A DNA stretch of 64,000 nucleotides from assembly GCA_034401795.1 (NCBI GenBank), contig CM067359.1, forward strand, positions 142,420,233-142,484,232. The letters are read 5' to 3'. The DNA is from Chaetoderma sp. LZ-2023a. Its lineage: Eukaryota > Mollusca > Caudofoveata > Chaetodermatida > Chaetodermatidae. Of the stretch, positions 33,769 to 46,305 are shown in pieces (positions within the stretch are counted from its first letter, which is position 1; the number at the start of each line of letters is the position of its first letter). Position numbers and translations under genes: made by a program. The notes under the pieces are model-generated. The model saw only the letters and a list, made by a program, of their open reading frames with translations, was not told the origin of the DNA and ran no database searches.

Positions 33769-33975
33769 CTTTCACAGAAGAATTCCTCATATGTCATTTT
33801 CAAGGCAAACCATACAGGAAGTGATGAATATTTTGAAATTAATCTGACTGGAAGACGTTGGAAGACATTGCTGCCTTAGGCTTCCAGTCAAATTAATTTC
33901 AAAATATTCAACAGATTACGGTTTCTAACGTAAAGAATATACTTTTTCAAGCATTTGTCTGTGAAAGAGTTATAA
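33763..33975. repeat. pal-G copy G1 (pal-A-like ends, pal-B-like core)
   Basis: Ends TTAATCCTTTCACAGAAG and CTGTGAAAGAGTTATAA. The core TGAATATTTTGAAATTAATC pairs with AAATTAATTTCAAAATATTC around TGCTGCCTTAGGC. The core is a relative of pal-B's with CTGGAAG in place of CTGGGCG. Confidence 0.82.
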
Positions 33976-34460
33976 TTCTAAGAATAGAAATATGCCTAAG
34001 TAGTCTAAGTGTTAAACGTACCATACTGATTGAGCAAGTGCCAACCTTACGGTGTCAGTATGAACACACGCTCAGGATGAAACTTCAACCAGTGTTTCAA
34101 AATGTCAAACAGCTTACTCCTCTGGTTACTTATGAATTGAGATATTGAGGTTCAGAAAATGAAACACAAGGAGCAGGTGGAAAACTAAATATGGTGTAAA
34201 CAATATCTGGCAACAAAGACTTTCAATCAAATTATTCTCAGAATATCCAACAGGAAAACTTATTGCTAGTATGTCAGCGTGTTATGGAGGTCATAGTGTG
34301 GTGTGTGTGTGTGCGTGTGCGTGTGCGTGTGTGCGTGCATGCGTGAATGCTGTTTGTGTATAAATATACCTATATTATATGAAGATGCTGTTTTTAGATC
34401 AACGAGTCTATGACTATTTCTATAGAAGACGGCAAGAAAATAACTAAGTCCATGCTTAAT
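33976..34460. other. Intergenic with GT microsatellite
   Basis: (GT)n/(GC GT)n at 34299-34345. A scrap of pal-B-like core (CAATCAAATTATTCTCAGAA) lies at about 34228. Nothing else. Confidence 0.5.
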
Positions 34461-34868
34461 GGACCTTACCTGTTTTAGCTATGCCCCGCCCATCTCTAGC
34501 CAAGCTTCATCCACACATCGCTCGTGTTGGGATCGATCGATCTCTGAATACCCTGACTATCAATTTCCAAAAAACTACACAGGTAAGCTGTTGAATATTT
34601 TGAAACTAATTTTACTGGGTGCTGTTGCTGCCTAAGGCAGCAATAGCGCCCAGTAAAATTAGTTTCAAAATATTCAACAGCATGTTTATTAAATAGCAAA
34701 GAATTACAAAGACATACAATTCATACAACGTGTCGGACCATTTGAGATCTGATGACGGTCTATATGGAGACCTTTGTGACGTAATAATTATGACGTCATC
34801 ATACACGTGCTGAGCTGATTATGACATCATACATGGTCAGATGATGGATGGATACCTTTGGAAAGGTG
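34461..34868 (-). repeat. pal-B copy B7
   Basis: Full length: GGACCTTACCTGTTTTAGCT end, TGGGATCGATCGATCTCTGA, near-perfect core stem (ACTGGGTGCTGTTGCTGCC / GGCAGCAATAGCGCCCAGT), TGACGTCA at 34791-34798, right end TTTGGAAAGGTGAA. It is closely similar to B3. Confidence 0.93.
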
Positions 34869-35599
34869 AATTACGAAATATCTACAGGAACAAATACAAG
34901 AAGATTGCCATTAATTTCACAGAAACCGGTTAGCAGCGCTGCTTTCTATATACATATATTACAATTTATTAGTCAACAACTTCATACATGGTCAACTCTA
35001 TTTTGTGCAAACAAACAATAACTTCTTACTAATAACAGCGATGCATTTTATGGATAATATCATAATAATAATAATAATAATATTAATATTATAATAATAA
35101 TAATAATAATAATTATATACCACTTTAATTATTAAATTCACCATTTGTCTTAAAGAACTAATATAGAGATTAAAATTTTAAACATCAACCACACCCGGCG
35201 AAACAATCAACTGAACTTTGTTTATAGATCTGTACCACTATTTATAGTGTGCTGACATTTAATAATTAATATATACAGCAGTCAAAGCGACATTTGTGTT
35301 CTGGACATGAAGTGTGTGCGTGCGTGTTTCAGTTGATTATTTGGCCGGCATGTATCTGCAACAAAATGACACATTTGAAGTAAATTCTTCTTATATATTC
35401 ACAATACGCTTGTTTCTATGGCACGCAGAGAAGCGATATATATTCACAGCATACATGACATACTACTCGAGCGACAGGTGGGACATAATTGAAACGCATT
35501 GCACGGAAACACATAACGATTATTTCATACGTTAATGGTCAAGTTTGGTCAAGATAAAAAATTCTGTTTAGGTAATGTCTGTTTGTCGGTGAAAAAGTA
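34869..35599. other. Intergenic with (AAT)n microsatellite
   Basis: AAT repeat at about 35050-35115. A 73-codon frame at 35314-35535 shows no family features. Confidence 0.45.
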
Positions 35600-35832
35600 G
35601 ACGATGTTAACACTCAAACCATTAAATTTGTTTTTAAAAATTTCATGTTTTCTAATAGAAATTGTCTATTTACAGACGAAGAGATTATTGTTTGAAAATT
35701 TACAACTGGAATCGAGCCAGTCATTCAAGTGGTAAATTTTCAAAAAATAGTCCTCTCTTATAATGCACATTGGCATTTTCTATGAAAAAATTGGATTTTT
35801 TTTTTATAGCAAATTCGAGGTTTAAAGGGTTA
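35600..35832. repeat. pal-A copy A5 (beta/beta)
   Basis: Both outer arms are of beta type (AAATTTGTTTTTAAAAATTT left; GGATTTTTTTTTTATAGCAAA right). The palindrome centre is shortened to GGAATCGAGCCAGTCATT. Confidence 0.8.
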
Positions 35833-35872
35833 ATAGGACAACTGTCGACCAGCATCATGGGTATTCCAAACC

Positions 35873-35889
35873 TCCCCCCCCCCCCCCAC
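35873..35889. repeat. Poly-C run
   Basis: About 15 C. Confidence 0.9.
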
Positions 35890-36109
35890 AAAATCATTGC
35901 AATCAAAACCACCAATACCAGGTTATTCTAAAATATTCCAAAATATGCAATAATTAAGATAAAATTGTTTTAAAAGCAGTGCACACAACACATTAAAATT
36001 AATGAATGTTAAAATGTCCTTTTGAAGAAAAATTATTAATGGATCAATCGTTACGCTACACAAAACCTTTTTAGGTGTCTTTAGAAAATTCCAATAAGCA
36101 AAAAACATC

Positions 36110-36278
36110 TTTCTTTTAGTTTATTACTGAAAGAAGACTGGTTCAATAGCATACTAACGACAAGTCATTCCAGTGGTAAATTAAAAGAGAAATAGCCACC
36201 ATCTTTTGTCCTTAAAACAAAGATTCCTCAAGACCACCTCAGAGGCAGTTTTGGGCCGGCTTGACAACTAAAATATTA
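36110..36278. repeat. pal-A copy A6, degraded
   Basis: Core half CAAGTCATTCCAGTGGTAAA; alpha-right arm CTCAAGACCACCTCAGAGGC then TTTTGGGCCGGCTTGACAAC. Confidence 0.6.
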
Positions 36279-36650
36279 CCTAGGTTACATTTCCATGGAC
36301 TTTTACTAGACCAAGGTCCAGTCCAATGTGCAACTAGGGTTATAATTCATCTTAGAAAACACTGCTTATAAACTGGAGGTAGTTGACAATGGCAATAGCA
36401 TAGCTGGTATATGGAGGGATGGATGATTGATGGATGGGATGTTTGCATGTGGTTGCGGGTGCTAATAAGACTGAAAACTATTTATTTTGCCGATAATTGA
36501 ATACTGGTACTTTTAACAAGAAAGTCTTGTCATAAGATTTATGGCGTTCACAATTGCCCTAATTATTTCCATAGCATCTCAATGTGTTAAGGTTACTAAT
36601 GTATTTATCATTTGGTTGTACATTGTGAATTTTCTATCACTATTACCGTA
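36279..36650. other. Intergenic, nothing recognised
   Basis: No supportable feature. Confidence 0.4.
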
Positions 36651-36905
36651 TTTCGCTTAATTGTAGCCTATGCTCTAATAGAAGCCCACTCCCTAACTTT
36701 GACATATGAGGTCCATTGATTTCTTAGCAGTTTCAAAACAGCAAAACTCTGTATTAGAAGCCCACCCCCTAACTCAGCAGATTGCATAGGAAAATTTTTT
36801 TAGGAGCAAATTTGTAAGAATAGCGTGTATAATAATAATAACAATTGTCCACACCGATATCTGCCCTGATACATTTCCGGCCCCTCTAGAAGTCAATACA
36901 GGCCT
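36651..36905. repeat. Dispersed repeat with TAGAAGCCCACYCCCTAACT
   Basis: ACCGTATTTCGCTTAATTGT then two copies of TAGAAGCCCAC.CCCTAACT about 80 bp apart. The ACCGTATTT start resembles ends of DNA-transposon-derived repeats found in many animals. It appears only once here, so the family is not assigned. Confidence 0.4.
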
Positions 36906-37189
36906 CGGATTTGTAAATCTCGACCACCTATTAGATTAATATTAATAGTAGGCCACGTATGTTCAAGATATAATAAAGTTTATTCAACACTTTTCTAGTC
37001 AAAATGCGCGTAAAATAGTCTTGATGTGATTAAATACCTTCCTTATAAATATATTTTAAGACCAAATTTATGTACCAAACAAGCACGGGAGAAAATGTGC
37101 ATCAATTTTCTAACGCTGATCAACATTAAATGATCCAAATTAAATTATTATGAATGACAATATAGCCAGCTTCTTACGTTGGCGAGCTA

Positions 37190-37432
37190 GCGGCTCTTTT
37201 GGGATGGGAGGCGCCATGTTCTCGCGAGATATTAAACGCTAACGGGAGTTTATCAAACGGGTTCCCGTTATTCAGGTCAGTATAATATTCAGTTCCTATC
37301 GCGCAATGATAATATATAGAACTTCCCGAGTTCCGATTCCAGAATATTTATATCCGAGTACTTGCTCTAAAATAAACTCTTCAACTGGAGGCGAATCACG
37401 TGATTTGTATTTTTACGTGACGCCATTTTATA
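37190..37432. promoter_or_regulatory. Promoter-like motif cluster (TCTCGCGAGA, YY1-like)
   Basis: GGAGGCGCCATGTTCTCGCG contains a reverse YY1-like core (AACATGGCGCC) touching a perfect TCTCGCGAGA (37220-37229). A second ACGCCATTTTATATG lies at about 37420. Known biology: TCTCGCGAGA and YY1 sites mark CpG-type promoters in animals. The local CpG density exceeds the AT-rich surroundings. No first exon or open frame is convincingly linked. Confidence 0.35.
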
Positions 37433-37974
37433 TGAAATTGTGGATTAATTTTGATGTAATAAACGACCTTTATTAAAGGATACGCAATATTTAGGCGCTC
37501 AAATCCAATAATTTCACTTCCCCGGTGATGTTTTGAGGTATACATTAAACATTTAATTTCACAATGACCATATAAGTAACCTGTTGAATATTTTCCAACT
37601 AAATTAACTGATACCTGTTTCAAATATTGATTAACTTAAGGGCTTAGATTGGAAAAATGTATGTGTCAAAAACTTAGCAATAACAAATCAGATTATGAAT
37701 TTAATAAAAATTTAATTTGAACTAGTCTTAAATTTAAACTGTTTAATATTTCTTTATCAGATGGATATATATGAATGGGTATGATATTCCAAATGAGGTG
37801 GTTTGGTCAATGGAAGACGGGGCGGTGTGATTTAGAGGTGCTAGAGCATCTATCAAAATTCTCCATCAAACGAGAATTGATTATAAATGTGTTACTAATG
37901 TTTTAAGAAAAAGGAAAAATTCTTAATCAATAATCTAAATACGTATACTAATCCTGTATCTGTGTCTCGTGAAT
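37433..37974. other. Intergenic with a small pal-B scrap
   Basis: TAACCTGTTGAATATTTTCC at about 37577 and the TTTCAAATATTGATT nearby echo a pal-B core. Nothing else recognised. Confidence 0.4.
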
Positions 37975-38128
37975 CCTGCAGACTACATTTTCCATGGGAT
38001 TTAACTCTGGATATGTTGAATATTTTGAAAAAGAATTTGACTGAAAATTGTTTTCAAAATATTCAGCATTTCCAGAGTTATTGCCCGTTCAAATTATCAT
38101 CTGTTGCCTTCAGTAGTTTGTAGGGAAG
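37975..38128. repeat. pal-C copy C4
   Basis: CTGCAGACTACATTTTCCAT then GGATATGTTGAATATTTTGA; the loop is deleted so TTTGACTGAAAATTGTTTTC joins the two core arms directly. Confidence 0.82.
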
Positions 38129-38273
38129 ACGATTAAAAAAAATATTGACCACTGTCATCAATGGCTAGGTTATTTAAACAGCCATTGGCAGGTGGCAACC
38201 TATTCAGTCTTAACTTGGTTTGCAAACAGACATTTCCTAAGACCACAAGAAGCCATATTGGTCAGTTTGACTC

Positions 38274-38490
38274 CTTACCCCTTTAACACTCATCAAAAAC
38301 AGCTTTTGTAGTGGTCATGAGAAATGTCCATTTGCAGACCAAGAGAAGACTATTTTTGAAAATTTAACACTGGAATTACTGGCTCGATAACCGAGCTAGG
38401 CATTCCAGTGGTAAATTTTCAAAAACAGTCTTCTCTTGGTCTGCAAATGGACATTTTCTATGAGAAAATTAAGATTTTTAAAGACCAGTC
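38274..38490 (+). repeat. pal-A copy A7
   Basis: Alpha-left (CCCTTTAACACTCATC), intact core, beta-right (TTTTCTATGAGAAAATTAAG). The terminal 20-30 bases on the right are gone. Confidence 0.88.
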
Positions 38491-38639
38491 TAATGATTAT
38501 TTGGAAGATAATTGAACTAGAATTTGTTGCCTAGTCTATTATTTTCAGTATTTATTTATTAAAATTAAAATTTATCAACTGCAACTTCCAGTCAATGATT
38601 AGCTAGATGGAATACCTCAAAGACTTAGACAGAATGATT

Positions 38640-38712
38640 AACCCGTATACGCATTAAACTTATTCTGTTGAATTTTTAGAAATTAATTTGACTGGAAGTC
38701 ATTGCTGCCTTT
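38640..38712. repeat. pal-G left half, cut by pal-A
   Basis: TTCTGTTGAATTTTTAGAAA, TTAATTTGACTGGAAGTCAT, TGCTGCCTTTCG, then A8 begins mid-element. Confidence 0.6.
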
Positions 38713-38866
38713 CGAAAAATTTAACAATGGAATGACTGGTTTGGTTATCGAGCCAGTCAGTCATTAGTGGCAAATTTTCAAAAATAGTCTTCTCTTGGTT
38801 TGTAAATGAACATTTCTCAAGACGACTGCAGAAGTCGTTTTAGCCAGCTTGAGTCTTAGTGTTAAG
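38713..38866. repeat. pal-A copy A8, left-truncated
   Basis: Core GGAATGACTGGTTTGGTTAT, CGAGCCAGTC, then alpha-right arm CTCAAGACGACTGCAGAAGT and GTCTTAGTGTTAA. Confidence 0.78.
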
Positions 38867-38904
38867 ACACACTTGACTATATATACTCTGATATCTACTA
38901 TAAT

Positions 38905-39215
38905 GCTATGCAAAGGACAGTTCCTACAGCCACATAAATAGTGCCATGTGAAGGACAATTTCCATGGTAATTGATACAGTGGTAAGCGGAGGAGCTTCCA
39001 TGATAGCAAAGCAATGAGCAGATTCCATGGTAACAAATACAGTGATATGACGGGGACAGTTTCTATGGCAAAATATATAGTGATAAACGAAGGACAGTTT
39101 CCATGGTAACATAGTGATAATCGAAGGACAGTTTCTGTGGTAACATATACCATGTGATGGACATTTTCTATGGTAACATATTAGTGTTATTCGAAGTAGT
39201 TTCCATTATACCTTT
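38905..39215. repeat. Imperfect 30-40-bp tandem repeat
   Basis: Units of GAAGGACAGTTTCCATGGTA plus ACATATAGTGATAA, about eight copies with variable spacing. The 129-codon minus-strand frame here (38764-39153) arises from it. Confidence 0.8.
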
Positions 39216-39324
39216 TCGTAACTAACAATCTGCTTAACAATGACTACCTTAAATATCAATAGCAAGCTAGAAACTGATATACAATTAGCGTAAACTATTC
39301 CAATTTGCTACACATTTTAACAGC

Positions 39325-39443
39325 CATCATTATTATTATTAATAATAATAATAATAATAATTATTATTATTATAACTATTCACATTTTACACCTTAGAGG
39401 TAAAATATATGAAACGCAAACACATAACAAAATGATGTTTTAC

Positions 39444-39474
<31 letters not shown>

Positions 39475-39478
39475 CCAG
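39325..39478. repeat. (ATT/AAT)n microsatellites
   Basis: Two AAT/ATT runs at about 39329-39372 and 39448-39473. The first is itself an inverted repeat (ATTATT..AATAAT). Confidence 0.9.
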
Positions 39479-39768
39479 TTCCGCCAATCTCTAGCTAAGT
39501 TCCAGTCACATATTGCCCGTGTTGGGATTGACTGATCTAAATCTCTAAATCTCAATTTCCAGAAAACTATACAGCTAAGCTGGTGAATATTTTGAAACTA
39601 ATTTGACTGGGTGATGTTGCTTTTTAGTTTTAAAATATTCAACAGCATGTTTATTAAATAGTAAAGACATACAATTCGTACAATGTGTCGGACTATGATT
39701 ATGACATCAGCCTACACATGACATAGTTGATTATGACATCATTTGATTGACTGAGAAACAGGATTCAT
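39479..39768 (-). repeat. pal-B copy B8
   Basis: CCGCCAATCTCTAGCTAAGT, CCGTGTTGGGATTGACTGAT, core GGTGAATATTTTGAAACTAA, shortened right core, TTTATTAAATAGTAAAG link, outer arm GACATAGTTGATTATGACAT. Its right end abuts unrelated DNA before pal-D. Confidence 0.85.
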
Positions 39769-39847
39769 GGATTACGCCACATGAAAGCGGCTGTCACAAC
39801 CCAAATGATGTATTGCTCTATCATGAAAATCAGTCAGTTTATAATTT

Positions 39848-40056
39848 AACCTTAACCACCGACGTCAAAATTTTAAATTTTCAAATTAAATTAAAAGATG
39901 AACTGGTCTTCATTTTTAAACAAATTTGGTGGCAGATGGTGCTGTCGTAGAGAGCAACATCGTCCACCAAGATTGTTGAAAAATGTACACCAGTTTCTTT
40001 GCTATTGGCACAGTAAAATATAGAATATCGACATCAGAATGGTAAGTAAGGGTTAA
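39848..40056. repeat. pal-D copy D2
   Basis: TTTTCAAATTAAATTAAAAG, GATGAACTGGT.TTCATTTTT, AACAAATTTGGTGGCAGATG, then CCACCAAGATTGTTGAAAAA and CAGAATGGTAAGTAAGGGTT. The centre GCTGTCGTAGAGAGC is near-perfect. Confidence 0.88.
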
Positions 40057-40099
40057 GAAATATTCTGTTATGGCTGCATGATGAATGTACGCTTGAATA

Positions 40100-40145
40100 A
40101 CAATTATTATTATTATTATTATTAATATTATTATTATTATTACTA
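40100..40145. repeat. (ATT)n microsatellite
   Basis: About 42 bp of ATT with one interruption. Confidence 0.9.
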
Positions 40146-40600
40146 CACAATGAATGAGATTCCTATATGATAAAATCGTTTATAAAGAGGCATCAGAACA
40201 TTCAATAGCATTTACTAATTTACATAATAATTGAACCATCAGAGGGCAATTCTTTACCATGCTTTAATCAGGGGACCAATGCCAATAACTCATCACACAA
40301 GAACATATTTATTTAGAGGGGATATTTTGAAAACTTATCTCCGATACAGGCTTGGAATCACTAATTACTCTCGCTCAACAAGGGGAAGCGTGTGCGTGTG
40401 TATTAGTGTGTCAAGAACTATCTCAAAATTTAGTAATCTAATTTGGCTCAAATCTTAAGACATCATTGACTGCTACAGTCAAAGATCAAATTCTGCATCT
40501 ATGCATATCTCGTAAACTACTGGTCCAAATTGACTCAAACCTTAACACATGGATGTGACCATGCCACACACACGATTCTACAATCTTTGACCAGGTACAA
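40146..40600. other. Intergenic, nothing recognised
   Basis: A 75-codon frame at 40231-40458 has no family features. Confidence 0.4.
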
Positions 40601-40702
40601 GTTAAGATGTTGAACATTTTGAAAATAATTTGACTGCAGGCTGTTGCTACACATGGCAGCAACAGCTCCAAGTCAAATTAGTTTCAAAATAGTCAACAGA
40701 AT
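40601..40702. repeat. pal-B core copy
   Basis: AAGATGTTGAACATTTTGAA, AATAATTTGACTGCAGGCTG and the reverse ATGGCAGCAACAGCTCCAAG, TCAAATTAGTTTCAAAATAG. No outer arms. Confidence 0.7.
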
Positions 40703-41705
<1,003 letters not shown>

Positions 41706-41946
41706 TTAACCCTTTAAATGTCAAGCCGGCCAAAAATGTCTCTACAGTGGTCTTCAGGAATGCCCATTTGTAGGCTAAGAGAATACTATTTTTTTTAACT
41801 TACCACTAGAATGACTAGCTCGATAATTGAGCCAGTCATTCCAGTGATAAATTTTCAAAACTTAAACTAGTCTTCTCCTGGCCTACTAATGGACACTGGA
41901 TAAGCTAACATTTTTCGATTTTCTTGACCCATAATCCATTAAAGGG
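41706..41946 (+). repeat. pal-A copy A9
   Basis: Alpha-left (AAGCCGGCCAAAAATGTCTC), core GCTCGATAATTGAGC, beta-right (CGATTTTCTTGACCCATAAT). Ends TTAACCCTTTAAA and ATCCATTAAAGGG. Confidence 0.88.
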
Positions 41947-42179
41947 CAACGCAGCCAAAATAACCCATGCCCATTTGCAGGAAAGAAGAACTTTTTATTT
42001 CTGTTTTTTATCATTATGGTTCTATAAGACATACAGGAACCAGTGTATTTCTGCAATAGTCAGAGGTCATCTCTCTATCAGGCTTAAATGCAATGCAGTA
42101 TCCGCCATGTTTCTAAAACTATTGATTAAAAACCACAAGGAAAAGAATTAACATGGCTTCAGGAGGAAAATGTAATATT

Positions 42180-42376
42180 TTAACCCTTACCACTCTGTCA
42201 ATTTTTTTATTTTTTTTTTCGAAGTAAATTAAAAGATGATTTGGTGTTCATTTTTCAACAAATTTGGTCGTAGACAGCAACATCTTTCACCAAAATTGTT
42301 GAGAAATGAACACCAGTTTCTTTGATATTGATACAGTAAAAGATAGAATATTCACATCAGAGTGCTAAAGGTTAAA
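42180..42376. repeat. pal-D copy D3
   Basis: GTAAATTAAAAGATGATTTG, CAACAAATTTGGTCGTAGAC then CACCAAAATTGTTGAGAAAT, GAACACCAGTTTCTTTGATA. Ends TTAACCCTTACCACTC and CAGAGTGCTAAAGGTTAA. Confidence 0.88.
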
Positions 42377-43035
42377 AGAAAATATTACAACGAATATACT
42401 AGTTGAGCATACAAATCACGACATTATAGTTTCTAACAGGGCACATTAAATAGTATTTCATACTCACTGGGGATGTGTTTGGCAAAGTTATTCACAAATA
42501 CATACACCTGTTACATGTAATTGACATATGATTAACTTTCTAATTAAACTTGGTTTCATTGACAAAAAAACAAAGACTGAAAATATTCTTTAAAAGAAAT
42601 CAGAACAGTCTGTTAAGGTGTCTGCGCCCTTGCAATATACCTTTATCACACAAAAAATCTACATTCTGATGTGATTCTGTTCAAACGTGTTATTTTCACA
42701 AGATTATACATAATCATCACGGTGACAAGAGCGATAACTCTGGCTATTAATTATAAATCACAAATCATGGAAAGTGAAGTGCCTTTTTAACTTACGGATC
42801 GCTGAAAAGTGTAAAACATTTTTCATGATTATATAAACAAATATTTTCACAAACCAGATCTTACCACTATTGGCAGTCGTAATCAATTACTATGTTAATT
42901 ATGTATTGTTCTTGTCTCTTGATATTTGCATATGAATAGAAGAACACTGATAATCACAGGTTTAGGCAGCGGGATGATGTCATTCATCGCATCTCATATA
43001 ATCGTGCGCAGCGATAGTATCATTCTTTTGCTAGT
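42377..43035. other. Intergenic, nothing recognised
   Basis: AT-rich; no gene or repeat recognised. Confidence 0.45.
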
Positions 43036-43266
43036 TTAACCCTTTAACACTCATATCAGCAAAAAATGGCTTCTGCAGTGGTTATAAGAAATGTCCAGTT
43101 GTATAGCAAGACTATTTTTGAAAATTTACCACTGGAATGACTGGCTCGATAACCGAGCCAGTCAATTTGTTAAATTTCAAAAATCGTCTTCTCTTGCTCT
43201 GCAAATGGACATTTTCTATGACAAAAATTTTAATTTTATTGAACAAATTTGAGGGTTGAAGAGTTA
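43036..43266 (+). repeat. pal-A copy A10
   Basis: Alpha-left, beta-right, close to the family consensus, with about 15 bases missing after CGAGCCAGTCA in the right core arm. Ends TTAACCCTTTAACACTCA and TTTGAGGGTTGAAGAGTTAA. Confidence 0.92.
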
Positions 43267-43558
43267 AGCGCCAGACATGTCATTATATGTATAATAGAAA
43301 TTGATATATAATTAGAAACATACGATTAATTCTAGTAGTTAAAGAAACCAGCAAAATGGATAAATATGTATATTTGCTTTACCGTTTATTGTCTAATGGC
43401 CGAGATTGGTCGAGTAAATACAACATTTTGTTTAAAGAATGTTGGTTATCAAACCTGGTATTGCAGGGATACATTTTCAAATATAGTTTTTTACCATGGG
43501 CAGTGAATGGACTTTTTTCACGACGACTACAGCTGTTTTTGGATGTCTTACCAATTGA

Positions 43559-43768
43559 ACTTTAATGGATAAATGAGGTCAAGAATATAAAAAATAGTGG
43601 CCTATTAAATGTGCATTTGCCGGCCTAGAGACTATTTTCGAGACTAGTCTCGGGCAGTAATTTCAGGGGTAAATTGTCAAAAACAATCTTTTTCAAGCCT
43701 GCAAATGGACACTCCAGATGACCAGTGCAGAGGCAGGGGTTGGCTGTTTTCGCCACGATAGGGTTAAA
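43559..43768 (-). repeat. pal-A copy A11
   Basis: Beta-left, alpha-right (GCAGAGGCAGGGGTTGGCTG). The core is altered to CGAGACTAGTCTCGGGC, itself a new perfect small palindrome. Confidence 0.75.
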
Positions 43769-44016
43769 CCATTGTATTCTGTATATATACATATTCCCTA
43801 GATGATGACACACTATGCTTTAGTGAAACTGACATGTCAAACATTTTGAGACATCAAACTGAATATTCTTGCTGTATAAGGAAGCACTAACTTTCAGTCA
43901 AGTTGATTTCACAGTATATTGTTGAAGATTTAGCATGTAACTTGCATTAAGAGCCCACCTGTCTATAGAGTCTAAATACCTCCAGAAGGTGGTCATGTGT
44001 GACTGCTTTTGGTTAC

Positions 44017-44192
44017 ATCTCTGGACCTGCTAAATATTTTGAAAACAATTTGACTGAAAGTTGTTGGTGGCTAATCCAACAACTTTCCGTCAAATTGTTT
44101 TCAAAATATTTAGCAAGTCAAGAGATTTTGCTCATTGAAGTTATTGTCTGGTGGTTTGCAGCTTAAGAGAGCTTACTGGGCTAACAGCCGGT
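44017..44192. repeat. pal-C copy C6
   Basis: CTCTGGACCTGCTAAATATT, core GAAAACAATTTGACTGAAAG, GTTGTTGGTGGCTAATCCAA, reverse core TTGTTTTCAAAATATTTAGC, then GAAGTTATTGTCTGGTGGTT. Confidence 0.88.
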
Positions 44193-44319
44193 GGTGCATT
44201 CATGGCACTGAGAGGGAGACATTGATGGCACAAAGAATTCAAATATTTGTGTATATGGAAAAGGCATACTGTGACAACTTCCAAGTGTTCACATTCATCT
44301 TTTTAGAATGAAGACAATC

Positions 44320-44500
44320 TGCCATACAGAATGTCCATTTGAAGAATATTCTTATCAAAATTTACCACTAGAATCACTGCCAGAGCTAGCGAGTCATTCT
44401 CGTGACCAGTAAATTTTCACAATTATGTCTTCTCTTAGCCAAAAAAGATTTCAAAAGGCCACTGCTAAGGGAAGTTTTGGCCGACTTGATCATTTAACCT
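44320..44500. repeat. pal-A copy A12, degraded
   Basis: GAATGTCCATTTGAAGAATA, ACCACTAGAATCACTG, alpha-right AAAGGCCACTGCTAAGGGAA then TTTTGGCCGACTTGATCATT. It runs into pal-G. Confidence 0.7.
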
Positions 44501-44685
44501 CTAAATTCTATAGTCTCATTTTCAAAACATCTATACAGGAAAGCTGTGAATCTTTTGAAAGTAATTTGACTGGAAACGTTTGGTGCCACAGGCAGAACAT
44601 CTCCAGGCAAATTAGTTTCAAAATATTCAAAGGAATATTGCCTATATCATAAAGAATTTGTCATTTCAGGTGTTAAATGGTTAAC
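44496..44685. repeat. pal-G copy G2
   Basis: TTAACCTCTAAATTC end, TGTGAATCTTTTGAAAGTAA, TTTGACTGGAAACGTTTGGT, CAGGCAAATTAGTTTCAAAA, AGGTGTTAAATGGTTAAC end. A12 (left) and C7 (right) touch it, making a three-element array. Confidence 0.72.
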
Positions 44686-44690
44686 AAGTG

Positions 44691-44908
44691 TTAACTGTCT
44701 GCTGCTGAGTTTCTGCAGCCTACATTCTCCATGGGCATCATCTCTGGATAGGCTGAATATTTTGAAAACAATTTGACTGAAAGTTGTTGGTGGCTAATCC
44801 ATCAACAAATTTCAGTCAAATTGTTTTCAAAATATTCAGCATGTCTAGAGTTATTTCCAATTGAAATTATTTCCTGGTAGCTTGCAGCAGTCTGATGGCT
44901 ACACACCA
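44691..44908. repeat. pal-C copy C7
   Basis: TTAACTGTCTGCTGCTGAGT, CTGCAGCCTACATTCTCCAT, intact core around TGGTGGCTAATCCATCA, then ATTATTTCCTGGTAGCTTGC. The most complete pal-C in the window. Confidence 0.9.
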
Positions 44909-45929
44909 GATCAGCAAGAATAAAGTTTCTAGTATCAAATATTTTTATATATACAGTAATAGTTCACGCTCTTGACTTGTAACAAACACTCCAGCTATTT
45001 ATTCTATTCAGCAGTTTCTAAGTTTAGTACGATAATTTAAAATTAAAAATTGAATTCCACTTCTAACTAACTAATAGACATACTTTTATTTCTTTATGCC
45101 AGTTTAACAAGCACATTAGAAAAGACTTTCTTAGATACGATACATCATATATTTAATCATCCACATAGTTTGAAAGCACATACATGAAGTTGATTATTTT
45201 AGAATAAACTTTTAAAATACACATTTTTAAGAGTTTAAAATGAAATAACATGGAAAGATGTGTGTAGCATTTTGCTCAAAACATAACCATGACAACGGCT
45301 TATCACTACTCTCATCATGGTCCAGAATAGAACGACTTGAAAAATTAATGCGATTTTAAATTAAATTTAAGAACTCAATGATTTTTCGGCTTTTTAAACG
45401 AAATTATTGGTGTACAGTTTAATTAGCTGTGGCTAGAAGCAGTTAATCGATTTAGAAATTAACAATGCATTTACTTAATTCATACAGAAAATGTTTCAAC
45501 ACAATTTTAAACGTTTAGTTTTAAACACCAATATTAAACAACATGGTCATGAATTCAACAAAGGACTTAAAATATATTTATTCAATCGTATTATTATTAT
45601 AATTATATTATTATTATTATTATTACTATTATTATCTAATTACGATTATTTATTAAGCTAACACAAATATAAGATCAGTAGCACTTGGTAATGACTGTCA
45701 CATTATACAACATTCTAACAACAATCGTTCAAATTATTCTTATAATTATTTAAGAATTCATGTGGAAATACTTAAAACATAAGCATATTTTTAAACAAAG
45801 GACAGTTGAATTATTGAGTTAAATTTTATTACTCAGTTCTACGTATCCTGATATAATGTCCCGTATTTGTTTGCGGAAATCTGTTGCTACCAAAAATAGC
45901 GGCAAGAGACATTTTCGATAAGCTCGTCA
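44909..45929. other. Intergenic with (ATT)n
   Basis: ATTATTATTATT runs at about 45590-45645. Otherwise AT-rich with no recognisable feature. Confidence 0.45.
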
Positions 45930-46218
45930 CAAACGCATATTTGAATACGGACTATGCCTTGTTGTACAAATTGTGTCTTTACTATTTAATAAATATTCTG
46001 TTGAATATTTTGAAACTAATTTGACTGGGCGCTGTTGCTGCCATAGGCAGCAACAGCACCCCGTCAATTTAGTTTCAAAATATTCAACAGCTTACCTGTA
46101 TAGTTTTCCGGGAATTGATAGTCAGGGAGTTCAGAGATCGATTGATCCCAACACGAGCGAGGTGTGGGTGGAGCTTAGCTAAAGATGGCTGAGGCATAGC
46201 TAAAAATGGAAAGGTCCG
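45930..46218 (+). repeat. pal-B copy B9, left-truncated
   Basis: Starts TTGTACAAATTGTGTCTTTA; core stem near-perfect around GCTGTTGCTGCCATAGGCAG; then GAGATCGATTGATCCCAACA and GTGTGGGTGGAGCTTAGCTA to GGAAAGGTCC. The CRE-bearing outer arm is missing. Confidence 0.9.
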
Positions 46219-46305
46219 CTATGGGCAACATGATCATTGAACATTTTCCTATAAAAGTAGAGTTTAGACACTCATTAATTCTATAGCACAAACTGCATCG
46301 TGTCA

